From an uncultured Bacteroidales bacterium (lineage in GTDB: Bacteria > Bacteroidota > Bacteroidia > Bacteroidales > JAUNSR01), in NCBI GenBank assembly GCA_947074145.1, contig CAMTOJ010000005.1:1-64000 (forward strand): a stretch of DNA of 64,000 nucleotides, read 5' to 3'. Position numbers and translations under genes: made by a program. Positions within the stretch are counted from its first letter, which is position 1; each line of letters opens with the position of its first letter. Under the pieces are notes generated by a model. That model did no database searches. It was not told where the DNA came from and worked only from the letters and a program-made list of their open reading frames with translations. This document shows, piece by piece, positions 33,546 through 42,406 of the stretch.

Positions 33546-36500
33546 TTAAAATATATACTTACCTCCAATTTGAATCTGCCAAACATTACCCTTAAATGTG
33601 CTTTTTCCTGCATTTGGATTTACAGAGTAAACAAATTCTTTTTTAACCTGATCAAATCCTGTAACATTGAAGATTGATTGTTTTGACAAGTTTTTATTCA
33701 AACCACGTTCTTTATTCAACATATTGGCTACATTAAACAGATCAACTGATAACTGTAATTTTTGAGATTTTACGATCTTAATATCCTTTGTTATTCTGAT
33801 ATCAAAAGTTCCGGAGAATGGATTTATCCCACCATTGCGCTCTGCTACCTTACCATAACTATCTTTAATATACTCTTTGAAACCTTGTTCTATATCAGGA
33901 TTATTTAATAATCCGATAATCCCCTCTCTAATATTATCAGGAGTTTTACTATCATTCGGATCAAACACATAAGCAAGATCATTCCCGGATACATAATCTC
34001 CATTGATATTACCGTTAACAACCATAGAATATCGTGTGCCACCCATACCGGAATAACGAACACCTATATTAATTCCCCAGAAAGATGGTGTATTACCATA
34101 AATCACAAGTTTGTGTCTGAACTGAGTATTTGAATAACTCATATTGCTTAAATCTCTCGGATCATCCACTACCATTTGATAAAGTGTTGCGCTATTTGCT
34201 ACATTTCCATTATATGATGTGTTATCTTTCGAATCATTCCAAGTATAACTTGCCGATATCTGCCCATCTTTAAAGTATCTATAACTCATATCGGCTACAA
34301 AAGAGTAGGAGTTAACTTTTCCCTCGCTCACCAATTCCAAAACTCGAGCTATTTTATTACTTTTTTTACCTTTTGTCCAATCTGTATTACCTTTTGCACT
34401 GACAGATGATGCAGGAACAAAAACTCCTCTTCCAGCTTCATTATCAAGAGTAAAGAATGGAACATCAACCATATTTCTATCAATATACATATAGTTGTTT
34501 ATTGTATTAGAGCCATAAAAACTCACACCTGCTCTCATTCTATCGTTGAAGAATTTATTATAAGAAAGACTATATTTATAAATAACCGGCATCTTAATAT
34601 CTGCTGAATTGATATTATATGTTGCTACTTTGTCAATTCCCAATTGATCAAATATCTCAATACCCGGAGCCGAAGATGGATCCTTTCTGAATCTTTCAAA
34701 ATCTGCATTAGGAAGATCTGCTCTAATATCCAGTGAATAAACCTTATTACCATCAAAAAGAAGGTTATTTATCATAGCATAATTATTCATATTGGAACCC
34801 ATTATACCTCCACCTATTTTTATAATATCTGTATTATTATTACCGATATCCCATGTGAATTGAGCTCTCGGCTGAAACTGAAAAGCTTTGAGTTTATTGG
34901 TTGTAGAAAGACTCAATTCCTTTTCCAAAAGATCATTTTTCTGAGGATTAGTAAGATAATAAGTATAATCTCCTCTAATACCCAGCGTCAAATCAGCTCC
35001 GTTGAACAATGAAATTTGTGCTTGTGCATATAATGCTGCATTAATTACACCTTGTTTTATTGCAGGATCGCCAACTGCTACTTCCCTAGCATACCTATAC
35101 GGTGTATTATTTTTAAAGTTATCCATACCGTTATAATAGAAACGACCATTCATTTCACTTGTTGCCAGAGAATATAAATTAGTATACATGATATCCCCGC
35201 CTAAAGTATAATTCACTTTATCGCTATTATAATAGAAATTATCAACAACCTGAACCACATTATTTTTAAACTTTTCCGGCTCATATCTCTGACCTCCGAA
35301 TTGAATACTTGATAGAGTATAATCCTTTCCATCTATCTCCGAAGTGATATTTTGTATTATTGCTCTTGGAATGTTGTCGTATGGGAGCTGATCTCCAGGT
35401 GTCCCGTCGTCAAGAGTATATAAATACTGAACCTTTAATTCATTGGTTTTCTCAGGACTAATAACAGAACGCAATGTTGCAAGAAGAGAATTATCTGTAG
35501 AAAGATGATTCCCGTAAACTTCAAAAAGATTTATACTACTATTGTCAGATATGCCCAGATTATTCATATCTCTATTGTAATTATTTCTTATTGTCAATAA
35601 ATTTCTGGAATCAAGCTGCCAATCAATCCTTGCAAATAATGTAGTAGATGGCCTTTTTTTAGTGAATGAACCTACTTGTTGAGAGTTTGCTACGCCATAA
35701 TCACGTCTTGCAATATCGACAAATTCATCAAGATTTTCTTTTGAAATGCCATAGCTTTTCTCATCCTCTTTATTCTGAATATCAGCAATAAGAAGAGGCC
35801 TACTATCCAATTGTTGATCAAGAGCAACAAAATAATGAGCTCTGTTTTTTACAATAGGTCCGCCTAATGATAACCCGAACTGAGTAACCGAATATTCATC
35901 TTTATTTTTATTTCCAGCAGCAGTATAATTACTTGATAAAAAATCAGCCCTATGATAAACAAAAGCACTACCATGTATTTGATTTGTTCCCGACTTAGTC
36001 ACCGAACTAATGTTACCGCCTCCGGATCTTCCCTGAGTAACATCATAACTATTTGTAATTACTTCAAATTCACGAATAGCTTCCATAGAAACAAGATATG
36101 GACCTCTGTTTGTCGTTCCGCTTGACGTTGGACTTTTTGCAGTCATACCATCAATAGTATAGGAGGTGGCTGAAGCAAGCTGACCTGAAAGATTCGATCC
36201 TGAAGACAAAGGCGACAAATCGGTTAGAGAGGTAAAGTTTCTACCATTTACTGGTAATGTCGCAATATCCTTTTGTGAAATACTTGTTGCTGAACCAAGT
36301 ACGGATGCTTTATTTTTTAAACTATTTGCAACCACTTCAACTTCCGACATCTTTATCTCAGAAACAGAAAGTTTGAAATTCACTTTTAGTACATCACCCT
36401 GATTAAGAGAATAACCTGTTTTACTCTGTTGTCCATAACCTATATAAGATACAATTATCGTATAAGGTGAACCCAAAGGCAACTGTTTTATTAGATATTC

Positions 36501-36698
36501 ACCTTTATCGTTTGTAATGCTTCCGGTCTGAAATCCTGTTGACTCATTCTTAACAATAATCGATGCTCCGATTACGGTTTCCGAATTCTCGTCTGTCACT
36601 TTACCAGTGATCGTTGCTTGTAAACCTTGAGATACAGAAAGCTGACATATCCCCATGACAAATAATATCAGAAGGAATAACCTTTTAATAATAACCAT
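33546..36698 (-). CDS. TonB-dependent receptor, Oar-like, with N-terminal carboxypeptidase-regulatory domain
   Basis: A 1050-residue outer-membrane receptor: signal peptide, a CarboxypepD_reg-like domain (about 27-110; TGKVTDENSETVIGASIIV), a plug domain (VLGSATSISQKDIATLPVNGRNF; YTIDGMTAKSP; GGGNISSVTKSGTN) and a beta-barrel of repeated aromatic strands ending in IQIGGKYIF. The plug pattern is that of Oar-type rather than SusC-type receptors, and no SusD gene is adjacent. Upstream is a 210-residue secreted protein gene (46 bp gap), downstream a PHP-type phosphodiesterase gene. The combination suggests TonB-dependent uptake or protein export of a specific compound. Confidence 0.88.
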   Translation of the reverse strand: MVIIKRLFLLILFVMGICQLSVSQGLQATITGKVTDENSETVIGASIIVKNESTGFQTGSITNDKGEYLIKQLPLGSPYTIIVSYIGYGQQSKTGYSLNQGDVLKVNFKLSVSEIKMSEVEVVANSLKNKASVLGSATSISQKDIATLPVNGRNFTSLTDLSPLSSGSNLSGQLASATSYTIDGMTAKSPTSSGTTNRGPYLVSMEAIREFEVITNSYDVTQGRSGGGNISSVTKSGTNQIHGSAFVYHRADFLSSNYTAAGNKNKDEYSVTQFGLSLGGPIVKNRAHYFVALDQQLDSRPLLIADIQNKEDEKSYGISKENLDEFVDIARRDYGVANSQQVGSFTKKRPSTTLFARIDWQLDSRNLLTIRNNYNRDMNNLGISDNSSINLFEVYGNHLSTDNSLLATLRSVISPEKTNELKVQYLYTLDDGTPGDQLPYDNIPRAIIQNITSEIDGKDYTLSSIQFGGQRYEPEKFKNNVVQVVDNFYYNSDKVNYTLGGDIMYTNLYSLATSEMNGRFYYNGMDNFKNNTPYRYAREVAVGDPAIKQGVINAALYAQAQISLFNGADLTLGIRGDYTYYLTNPQKNDLLEKELSLSTTNKLKAFQFQPRAQFTWDIGNNNTDIIKIGGGIMGSNMNNYAMINNLLFDGNKVYSLDIRADLPNADFERFRKDPSSAPGIEIFDQLGIDKVATYNINSADIKMPVIYKYSLSYNKFFNDRMRAGVSFYGSNTINNYMYIDRNMVDVPFFTLDNEAGRGVFVPASSVSAKGNTDWTKGKKSNKIARVLELVSEGKVNSYSFVADMSYRYFKDGQISASYTWNDSKDNTSYNGNVANSATLYQMVVDDPRDLSNMSYSNTQFRHKLVIYGNTPSFWGINIGVRYSGMGGTRYSMVVNGNINGDYVSGNDLAYVFDPNDSKTPDNIREGIIGLLNNPDIEQGFKEYIKDSYGKVAERNGGINPFSGTFDIRITKDIKIVKSQKLQLSVDLFNVANMLNKERGLNKNLSKQSIFNVTGFDQVKKEFVYSVNPNAGKSTFKGNVWQIQIGGKYIF

Positions 36699-36743
36699 AA
36701 TGTTTAAGAAAATTAGTTAGATTTTTTTCGTATAATGAAATAT

Positions 36744-37376
36744 TCAATCCGCCAAACTTGCCGTGATAGCATCACTTACATTTGAAGCAATTTTACCGGT
36801 AGTTTTTTTGCATTTTTTCTTTAGTTGTTGCTCATCAAGAAGATCCATACTTGTGAAGAATTGCGAACCTCTTGAAATTTCAGTTTTAGAACTGTCAAAT
36901 ACGGAATAAGAAATAATATGAAAAAGAGTTCTTAAAGGAGTATCCTGCCATTTTAAATAATGTCTGTTTATTATTATTACATAATCGGCATTATAAGAAC
37001 TCATAAAAGATTTGTATCTCTCGATACTTATTTTGTTAAGGTTAGAAAACACATTTTCATCCTCTCCTGTAATCTCTATTTCATTCACCAAAGAGTCAAT
37101 TAAAGAGCTGTTGTCAGTCCTTATAATATTACTTGAAAACTGATTGGAGATCATATTAATTATAATATTATTATAAATAGAATCAATCTCTTGGGCAGGA
37201 ATACCTGACTCCTCTTCAATAGTAGCTTTTCCGAAGTAATTAGACTTCACATTGTCATTCAACGGTAGTATTACCGTATTATATAATCCTTTTATTTCGG
37301 CCAGATTTTTTGCCGATATCGAACTTTCGTAACAATAAAAAAAGATTAGGAAAATGATTAACATGTTTCGTTTCAT
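36744..37376 (-). CDS. Secreted protein of unknown function
   Basis: A 210-residue protein with a signal peptide (hydrophobic residues 5-21, cleavage near ISA-K). I do not recognise the family. It looks like an alternating alpha/beta protein (NTVILPLNDNVKSNYFG; YNADYVIIINRHYLKW), with an overall pattern similar to small periplasmic lipoproteins of the CsgG/GNA1162 sort, but without a lipobox. It is the first gene of the receptor-phosphodiesterase operon. A TAGATTTG element lies upstream at 37398-37405. Confidence 0.6.
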   Translation of the reverse strand: MKRNMLIIFLIFFYCYESSISAKNLAEIKGLYNTVILPLNDNVKSNYFGKATIEEESGIPAQEIDSIYNNIIINMISNQFSSNIIRTDNSSLIDSLVNEIEITGEDENVFSNLNKISIERYKSFMSSYNADYVIIINRHYLKWQDTPLRTLFHIISYSVFDSSKTEISRGSQFFTSMDLLDEQQLKKKCKKTTGKIASNVSDAITASLAD

Positions 37377-37397
37377 AGCTTATATATTTTTACAATA

Positions 37398-37405
37398 CAA
37401 ATCTA
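37398..37405 (-). promoter_or_regulatory. -7-like promoter element of the TonB receptor operon
   Basis: Minus-strand TAGATTTG fits TAnnTTTG and lies about 22 bp upstream of the ATG at 37376. The -33 partner is unclear. The 95-bp gap also separates this operon from the upstream lyase gene. Confidence 0.35.
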
Positions 37406-37471
37406 TATTCCACATGTTACAATCATATTCCCAATCAATTACATTTATATTTGAATATTATTAAATCTATA

Positions 37472-40400
37472 TTAATAAATAAGCTCATCCATAGGAATAA
37501 CCTCCATCAGATAAATAGCATCAAGACTCCATAAAGCGGCATCATTAGTACTGATAGTGGCACATTCATCCTTAGGCGCAGGAACATGAGGAGGAAGAAC
37601 TTTCTCTATCTTAAACGGCGGAGCAGGAGTGTGCTCAAGAGTTGTCATCAGATCAATCCAAGCCTCCTTTTTCTTGGCTTCATTCATCGTCTTATAAGCC
37701 GCATAACCGGCAAGACGAGAAACTCGGAAACGGTTTCTGCCAATTGTCAGAGCTTTTTGTTTATAATTTATGGCATGATCAAGCCAAAGTTTTTCCCACT
37801 CCGGCATATCTACCATACACATCACCTCATTCATAACCTCAAAACCACCCATTATGGCAAGTAGGTGATTAGTATTTTGCATCTCAGGATCACCCTCATA
37901 ACTTATTTGGCAAGTTGCCGGATCAAATCCTAAAGCCTGCGGACCGGTAAACAATCCGTTAGGCATTGCCTGAATACTCTTCATCCCTGATGTTATCTTA
38001 TCGCGATATTCAGTGTTTTTCGTTCTTTCCCATTCTGTCATCCAGTTTCCTACATAAGATACCCAATCCGGTCCGATACGAAGACGGGCAGGAGCAGTAC
38101 AGGGAAATTTACTTCTTGGCTGAGCCAAACGCATAGGGTCGAGAGTGTAAAGTTTCTGTTCGGCATCCTTAACCTCACTCATCAGATCGCCGCACCTCTC
38201 ATCAGTTGTCAGATAGTAGTAAAACCTGTTCCATGCAGCCTGACTGATACGAGCCTCTTTTGCCCCACATCCCCAATGACTAACGTTATGACGACTTCCA
38301 AGCCCTGCATTCGGTCCGATATGATAAACATCAACCTCTGCCGTATGGCGAGTCATTGCCTCTGCCATTTTCCATGCTTTAGGATCTCCGGAACGAAGGA
38401 AATTATACCAAAACCACATATTTGAAGCAAGTTCCGTATTATCCCAGGCATAACCACCCACGTCATATCTCCATTCATGGCGCACAGGATCGTAAGCATG
38501 CATTACATCACCATAATTCCAAAATCCGTACCACTTATTTTGCTCAATCGCATTATGATAAAAATCAAGATAAGTATCAATTCTATCCTCTACCTTCTCT
38601 CTGAATGCGGTTGATCTGTCCGGCAAACTCCACACACCGAAAGCTCTCTTTGAATAAAGATATTCAGGAGTTGGCATAAGTCGCGAATTAGCAGAAACAG
38701 TAGCAGCATCACGAGCAAAAATCTCTTTTCCTTTATATCCCTGTTTCACATCAATTGTAAAAGAGTGAGTCTTTGCTATCCCAAAAGGAGTGCTCAATCC
38801 CTCCTGCACATCCTCGTAACTTGCATTCAGATCATGAGCTACATTATCATAATGACGAAGATCCATTGGCTCCGAATCGGAGCTCCACATCCATGCTGTA
38901 AGGGTTGCCGTTTCTGTTCTTGCCCCATCTATTTGCATAGATGAAGGATAAGACTCCCAAAAATCGTGAAGACAAACAGCCAAACCTCCCGTTACGTCGC
39001 CTGCAAAAGCATATCCGTCAGCTCGGTTTCCGCTGAAAGTTCCTATCCACGGATTATTATCATTTGCTCGTTTTCTGACTGTAAAAGCATCAGGCGTAAG
39101 TTGTGATAACCTATAAGAATCCCACGATGCCCAATTGTCTATAAGTTTTTTGTTATAATCGTCAAATTCATCATAAGCAGGAATTCTCTTACCCTCCATC
39201 TGTTGTTTTTGCCAAGTCTTATCGCCGTTAAGAGTAAGTATTCTACGACCAATAAGAGGTTTTACAGGCTCGCTCCATACACCACCGCCCAAACACGAGA
39301 ATGCCACATGGCGATTGTAATGCTCGTCGCGCATAGGGATCTCAAAACGAAGGCCTAACGAACGTATGAAATCTTCAGTCTGTTCCCCGTCATAAATGAA
39401 ATTATGTACTATTCCTATCTGCGAACTTCCCGCATAGAAATAAAGACGCATATCGAAAGGTAGCCATTCACGACCATCTTCAAGATTGGTGTGAGTACCC
39501 TTTATTCTTAAAGTTGCTTTTTGCTTACCAACTCTTTCTAAAGAAACTTCAGAAACCTTACTCTTATAATTTTTAAAAGAAACCGATTCGGTATTTTCAA
39601 GAGAAGGCGTGTTTTGTGTTGAGGCAACAAGAGATGCTGCGCCACCAACTTTTATATTGTTATAAATAAGACTATCGATAATAGCATTTCCCGATTTGGA
39701 AATATAAGCAGACACATCACCTGTTGAAATACAAAAACCGTTATCCGATTCTTTTATTTCTAATGATTTATCTCCCTCTTTTCTCTTTTTATCCGATTTT
39801 ACACCCTTTTCACCTGCACCGAATGTTGTGTAGAACCCTGATTTAGAGACTTTCTCCTTCTCAAACTTCAGGCCCTCGCTACCTGCAGGAATAACACCCG
39901 ATACGGCACCCCATTTTACCGATCCGTCAGGCCAATATGCCATCGGGTAACAATCAATCTCAACTCTCTCACCTTTATCGGTTGAAAGAGCAACAATATC
40001 ATTTGTCTTAATCTCTCCTTTGTCAAAAGGAATACCGAAACTAACCGGTTTATTTGTCTTCGGTACATCGCCAACCCAGTGAAGAGGAACTATTGAATTA
40101 TCTTCAGCTTTTATCTCATATCTGAAATTTGTTATTCTTGTACGCGATTGAGTAGTGCGAAATCCAAACCATCCCTCTGTAAGGGGTGTAGGGTCACGCA
40201 GATCCACAAGGCGTTTTCCATCAATATAATAACTCACCTTATTATCATGATTCACTATTTTTATTTTATACCAACGATTTGCCTCAAGCAGATTTTCTTT
40301 ATCGGTATATTCTCTTAGTATTGACGGACGAGCCGTTTCATCGGTAATACCTGCTTCATTCCCGTCATATCGACGAAAACGGGTGGTGGAATTACTATTG

Positions 40401-40807
40401 CCTCCATAACCCATATAATACATTTGCAAAGAGTAACAATTGACGAAAACACCTTTTCTCCAAGACTCTCTTTTCCATAAATTTTCGGGATATTTCCTAT
40501 CGCTTGCCATCCAGAAACAATTCAGATCACTTAGTCGATCAGAAGGATTACCATCTTCCACAACTACGCAGGCATCATACTCTACGGTTACTTTGCCCCT
40601 CATCTTCTCTTTTCGCCAAAGAGTAAAACCTTTAGGAGCTACAATTTCAGCAGTATCACACTTGAAACTTATTTTGTAATCAGGAGATTCTGATTCCGCC
40701 CTCCAAAACTTATCGAATTGTTTTTCGTTTAGGCCTGATATTTCAGTTGTCTGTGCGCTTAACGGCAAGGCAGTGGCCATGCATAATATTGATAAAATCT
40801 TCTTCAT
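37472..40807 (-). CDS. Secreted exo-rhamnogalacturonan lyase-like protein (PL26/YetA-like) with N-terminal DUF6250-type domain
   Basis: An 1111-residue secreted protein (signal peptide MKKILSILCMATALPLSAQ). An N-terminal beta-sandwich (about 25-235; FWRAESESPDYKISF, NRWYKIKIVNHDNKVSYYID) resembles the DUF6250 module. It is followed by the three PcRGLX/YetA-like parts: a RIFT barrel (VSFGIPFDKGEIKTND, YWPDGSVKWGAVSG), a central beta-sandwich, and an alpha/alpha toroid (YDVGGYAWDNTELASNMWFW; IGPDWVSYVGNWMTEW). The family includes rhamnogalacturonan exo-lyases of PL26, which attack pectin backbone chains. The fusion with the N-terminal module and the lack of a complete polysaccharide-utilisation locus around it are notable. 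It appears to be a single-gene unit. Confidence 0.8.
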   Translation of the reverse strand: MKKILSILCMATALPLSAQTTEISGLNEKQFDKFWRAESESPDYKISFKCDTAEIVAPKGFTLWRKEKMRGKVTVEYDACVVVEDGNPSDRLSDLNCFWMASDRKYPENLWKRESWRKGVFVNCYSLQMYYMGYGGNSNSTTRFRRYDGNEAGITDETARPSILREYTDKENLLEANRWYKIKIVNHDNKVSYYIDGKRLVDLRDPTPLTEGWFGFRTTQSRTRITNFRYEIKAEDNSIVPLHWVGDVPKTNKPVSFGIPFDKGEIKTNDIVALSTDKGERVEIDCYPMAYWPDGSVKWGAVSGVIPAGSEGLKFEKEKVSKSGFYTTFGAGEKGVKSDKKRKEGDKSLEIKESDNGFCISTGDVSAYISKSGNAIIDSLIYNNIKVGGAASLVASTQNTPSLENTESVSFKNYKSKVSEVSLERVGKQKATLRIKGTHTNLEDGREWLPFDMRLYFYAGSSQIGIVHNFIYDGEQTEDFIRSLGLRFEIPMRDEHYNRHVAFSCLGGGVWSEPVKPLIGRRILTLNGDKTWQKQQMEGKRIPAYDEFDDYNKKLIDNWASWDSYRLSQLTPDAFTVRKRANDNNPWIGTFSGNRADGYAFAGDVTGGLAVCLHDFWESYPSSMQIDGARTETATLTAWMWSSDSEPMDLRHYDNVAHDLNASYEDVQEGLSTPFGIAKTHSFTIDVKQGYKGKEIFARDAATVSANSRLMPTPEYLYSKRAFGVWSLPDRSTAFREKVEDRIDTYLDFYHNAIEQNKWYGFWNYGDVMHAYDPVRHEWRYDVGGYAWDNTELASNMWFWYNFLRSGDPKAWKMAEAMTRHTAEVDVYHIGPNAGLGSRHNVSHWGCGAKEARISQAAWNRFYYYLTTDERCGDLMSEVKDAEQKLYTLDPMRLAQPRSKFPCTAPARLRIGPDWVSYVGNWMTEWERTKNTEYRDKITSGMKSIQAMPNGLFTGPQALGFDPATCQISYEGDPEMQNTNHLLAIMGGFEVMNEVMCMVDMPEWEKLWLDHAINYKQKALTIGRNRFRVSRLAGYAAYKTMNEAKKKEAWIDLMTTLEHTPAPPFKIEKVLPPHVPAPKDECATISTNDAALWSLDAIYLMEVIPMDELIY

Positions 40808-40844
40808 TCTAATTAGATACGGTAGTTGAAAATGTGTAATAAAA

Positions 40845-40878
40845 AAATTGTTTGAAAGATATCCTTCTATCTTTCCAT
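40845..40878 (-). terminator. Terminator downstream of the HU-like gene
   Basis: An 8-bp stem (GAAAGATA / TATCTTTC, 40854-40861 and 40868-40875) with a 6-nt loop, extended by TG/CA pairs, followed on the minus strand by T7. It separates the HU-like gene from the lyase gene. Confidence 0.65.
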
Positions 40879-40943
40879 AGTGTAATATGCCCTAAAGTTA
40901 TCTTAAATAAACTAAAATTTCAAACAACTTGACACTCAATATG

Positions 40944-42026
40944 TCATGTTTTTATCTCTCTTTTTCTTTTTATTCGAAGAAGCATTTTAATAGGGAACGT
41001 ATTTTTATCAAGAAGGTCTAATACACGTGAATCATATATATCTTCGGCCCCTATATCTGATGCAATCTTTTTCATTGCACATTCACAAGCATATATTATT
41101 TTTTGTTCTTCATTAAAAATTTCATAATCTACATTATCAAAATGCGGTGATATTTTTTTACTATAATTGCCATCAAGCGCATTGTAGTATATTTCTACCG
41201 GATTATCAGGATCTGAAGGATCAATCCTTTTTATTCTTCTGGATATGGTTAAATCAGTTTTCAAAGATGACATATCCTTAGTTATAACAATATTATTATT
41301 TGCAATTTCAGAAGTATCAAATGATATTTTATCCGAAATCATAATATTATCTGTTGCCTGTTGTGCCAATTCATCTTCTTGATAAATATTCTCTTCGCTT
41401 TTTTTCTCTTGAAATTTTTCATTGCTTACAAAGTTTTCTCTGTTAAGCGAATAAATAAAAGTATGTCCAATTTTTTCTGCACTAAGAATTCCTGCTTTTT
41501 TCATCATCTTCAAGTCTCGATTTGCTGTTGTAGTTGTACAAGTATTTAGCTCTGCATAATCGCTCGATGTGATATAACTTTTCTTCCTTTCAAGGAAATC
41601 TATCGCCAGACTTATTCTCTCTTCAATGCCGTTTTTAGAATAATCAACCTCTCCACAATATTTATAGATATATCCTTTGGCTTCATTAATGAATGTGTCA
41701 TTATTGATAAGCATCACTTTAGAGAGTCTGACACTTTGTTTATTAACTTTTCCGTTCGAATCAAAATCAGCCTTAAAATATGGTTTAAGAGTTCCCAAGT
41801 TGAAAAGCTCCACACTATTACCTTCAGAAAACTGTATTTTCAGATTTGTCTCATATGCTTGAAGAACACTTACAATATCCGCTTCGGTTATACTACACTG
41901 ATCACTGATTATACGTGCCATCTTATATTTTTCGATACACTCGTCTTTTATTACTTTAAGATACTTGGATCCCGCCGCGGCACCCTCTTTAAAATTTGAT
42001 TTTACTACGATGTAATTTACTGCCAT
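40944..42026 (-). CDS. HU-like DNA-binding domain fused to a winged-helix domain
   Basis: A 360-residue protein. Residues about 1-118 resemble the HU/IHF-like domain of Bacteroidota proteins (VNYIVVKSNFKEGAAAGSKY; FNLGTLKPYFKADF), with two helices and a beta-arm. Residues about 130-197 look like a winged helix (IDFLERKKSYITSSDYAEL; TANRDLKMMKKAGILS; HTFIYSL). The C-terminal 160 residues are not recognised. No signal peptide is present, and a role as a sequence-specific, DNA-bending regulator or nucleoid protein is inferred. Its gene is preceded by an array of 10-bp repeats that could be its own binding region. Confidence 0.65.
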   Translation of the reverse strand: MAVNYIVVKSNFKEGAAAGSKYLKVIKDECIEKYKMARIISDQCSITEADIVSVLQAYETNLKIQFSEGNSVELFNLGTLKPYFKADFDSNGKVNKQSVRLSKVMLINNDTFINEAKGYIYKYCGEVDYSKNGIEERISLAIDFLERKKSYITSSDYAELNTCTTTTANRDLKMMKKAGILSAEKIGHTFIYSLNRENFVSNEKFQEKKSEENIYQEDELAQQATDNIMISDKISFDTSEIANNNIVITKDMSSLKTDLTISRRIKRIDPSDPDNPVEIYYNALDGNYSKKISPHFDNVDYEIFNEEQKIIYACECAMKKIASDIGAEDIYDSRVLDLLDKNTFPIKMLLRIKRKREIKT

Positions 42027-42100
42027 AATTTTATTGATCTAAGGTTTTTATTAATAAATATCATGGCGAATATCATATTAATATATTTGGCGAAGTACCC

Positions 42101-42220
42101 CAACTGTCGCCAACTGTCGCCAACTGTCGTTAACTGTCGTCAACTGCCTTAAATTGTCGTCAATTGCCTTCAACTGTCTGCAATTATTGCTTATTGTCGG
42201 TTACTATTATTAATTGCGCA
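42101..42220. repeat. Array of twelve 10-bp tandem repeats (CAACTGTCGC-type)
   Basis: Twelve consecutive 10-bp units between 42101 and 42220: two exact CAACTGTCGC copies, then CAACTGTCGT, TAACTGTCGT, CAACTGCCTT, AAATTGTCGT, CAATTGCCTT, CAACTGTCTG and four more decayed units. The array lies 75 bp upstream of the HU-like gene. The 10-bp period equals about one helical turn, so each unit presents the same face. The 380-bp intergenic gap (42027-42406) otherwise holds only the palindrome at 42329-42340 and A+T-rich sequence. Confidence 0.85.
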
Positions 42221-42328
42221 AAACTCTTCCATTTAAAAAAAAGTATTCTATAAATTTTTTATAGTTTGCAAAGTGTGAAAAATCACCTTGAAAGGATCGA
42301 TTTCAAAACAAATATGGTGTAATATTAA

Positions 42329-42340
42329 ACCTTGCAAGGT
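42329..42340. repeat. ACCTTGCAAGGT palindrome
   Basis: A perfect 12-bp palindrome with the same core as those at 18102-18117 and 18142-18165; here it is flanked by CTTGAAAGG-like and TTTGCAAAG-like partial copies (42263-42295). Confidence 0.65.
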
Positions 42341-42406
42341 GTCGATAAATCTATTTGGATAAACAAAAAAATAAGCCTACAAACCTCATTTTGATTAATT
42401 TTTAAA

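Noticed and set aside
33264-33677. 137-codon plus-strand frame opposite the phosphodiesterase and receptor genes
   Set aside because: Antisense to two well-supported genes, with no recognisable motif or initiation signal; a chance open frame.
42082-42089. Plus-strand promoter (TATATTTG) that would transcribe the 10-bp repeat array as a non-coding RNA
   Set aside because: No -33 element at a suitable distance and no terminator after the array; a single 8-mer in A+T-rich DNA is weak evidence.
42101-42220. CRISPR-like array
   Set aside because: Units are 10 bp and contiguous, with no spacers and no cas genes nearby; it is a simple tandem repeat.
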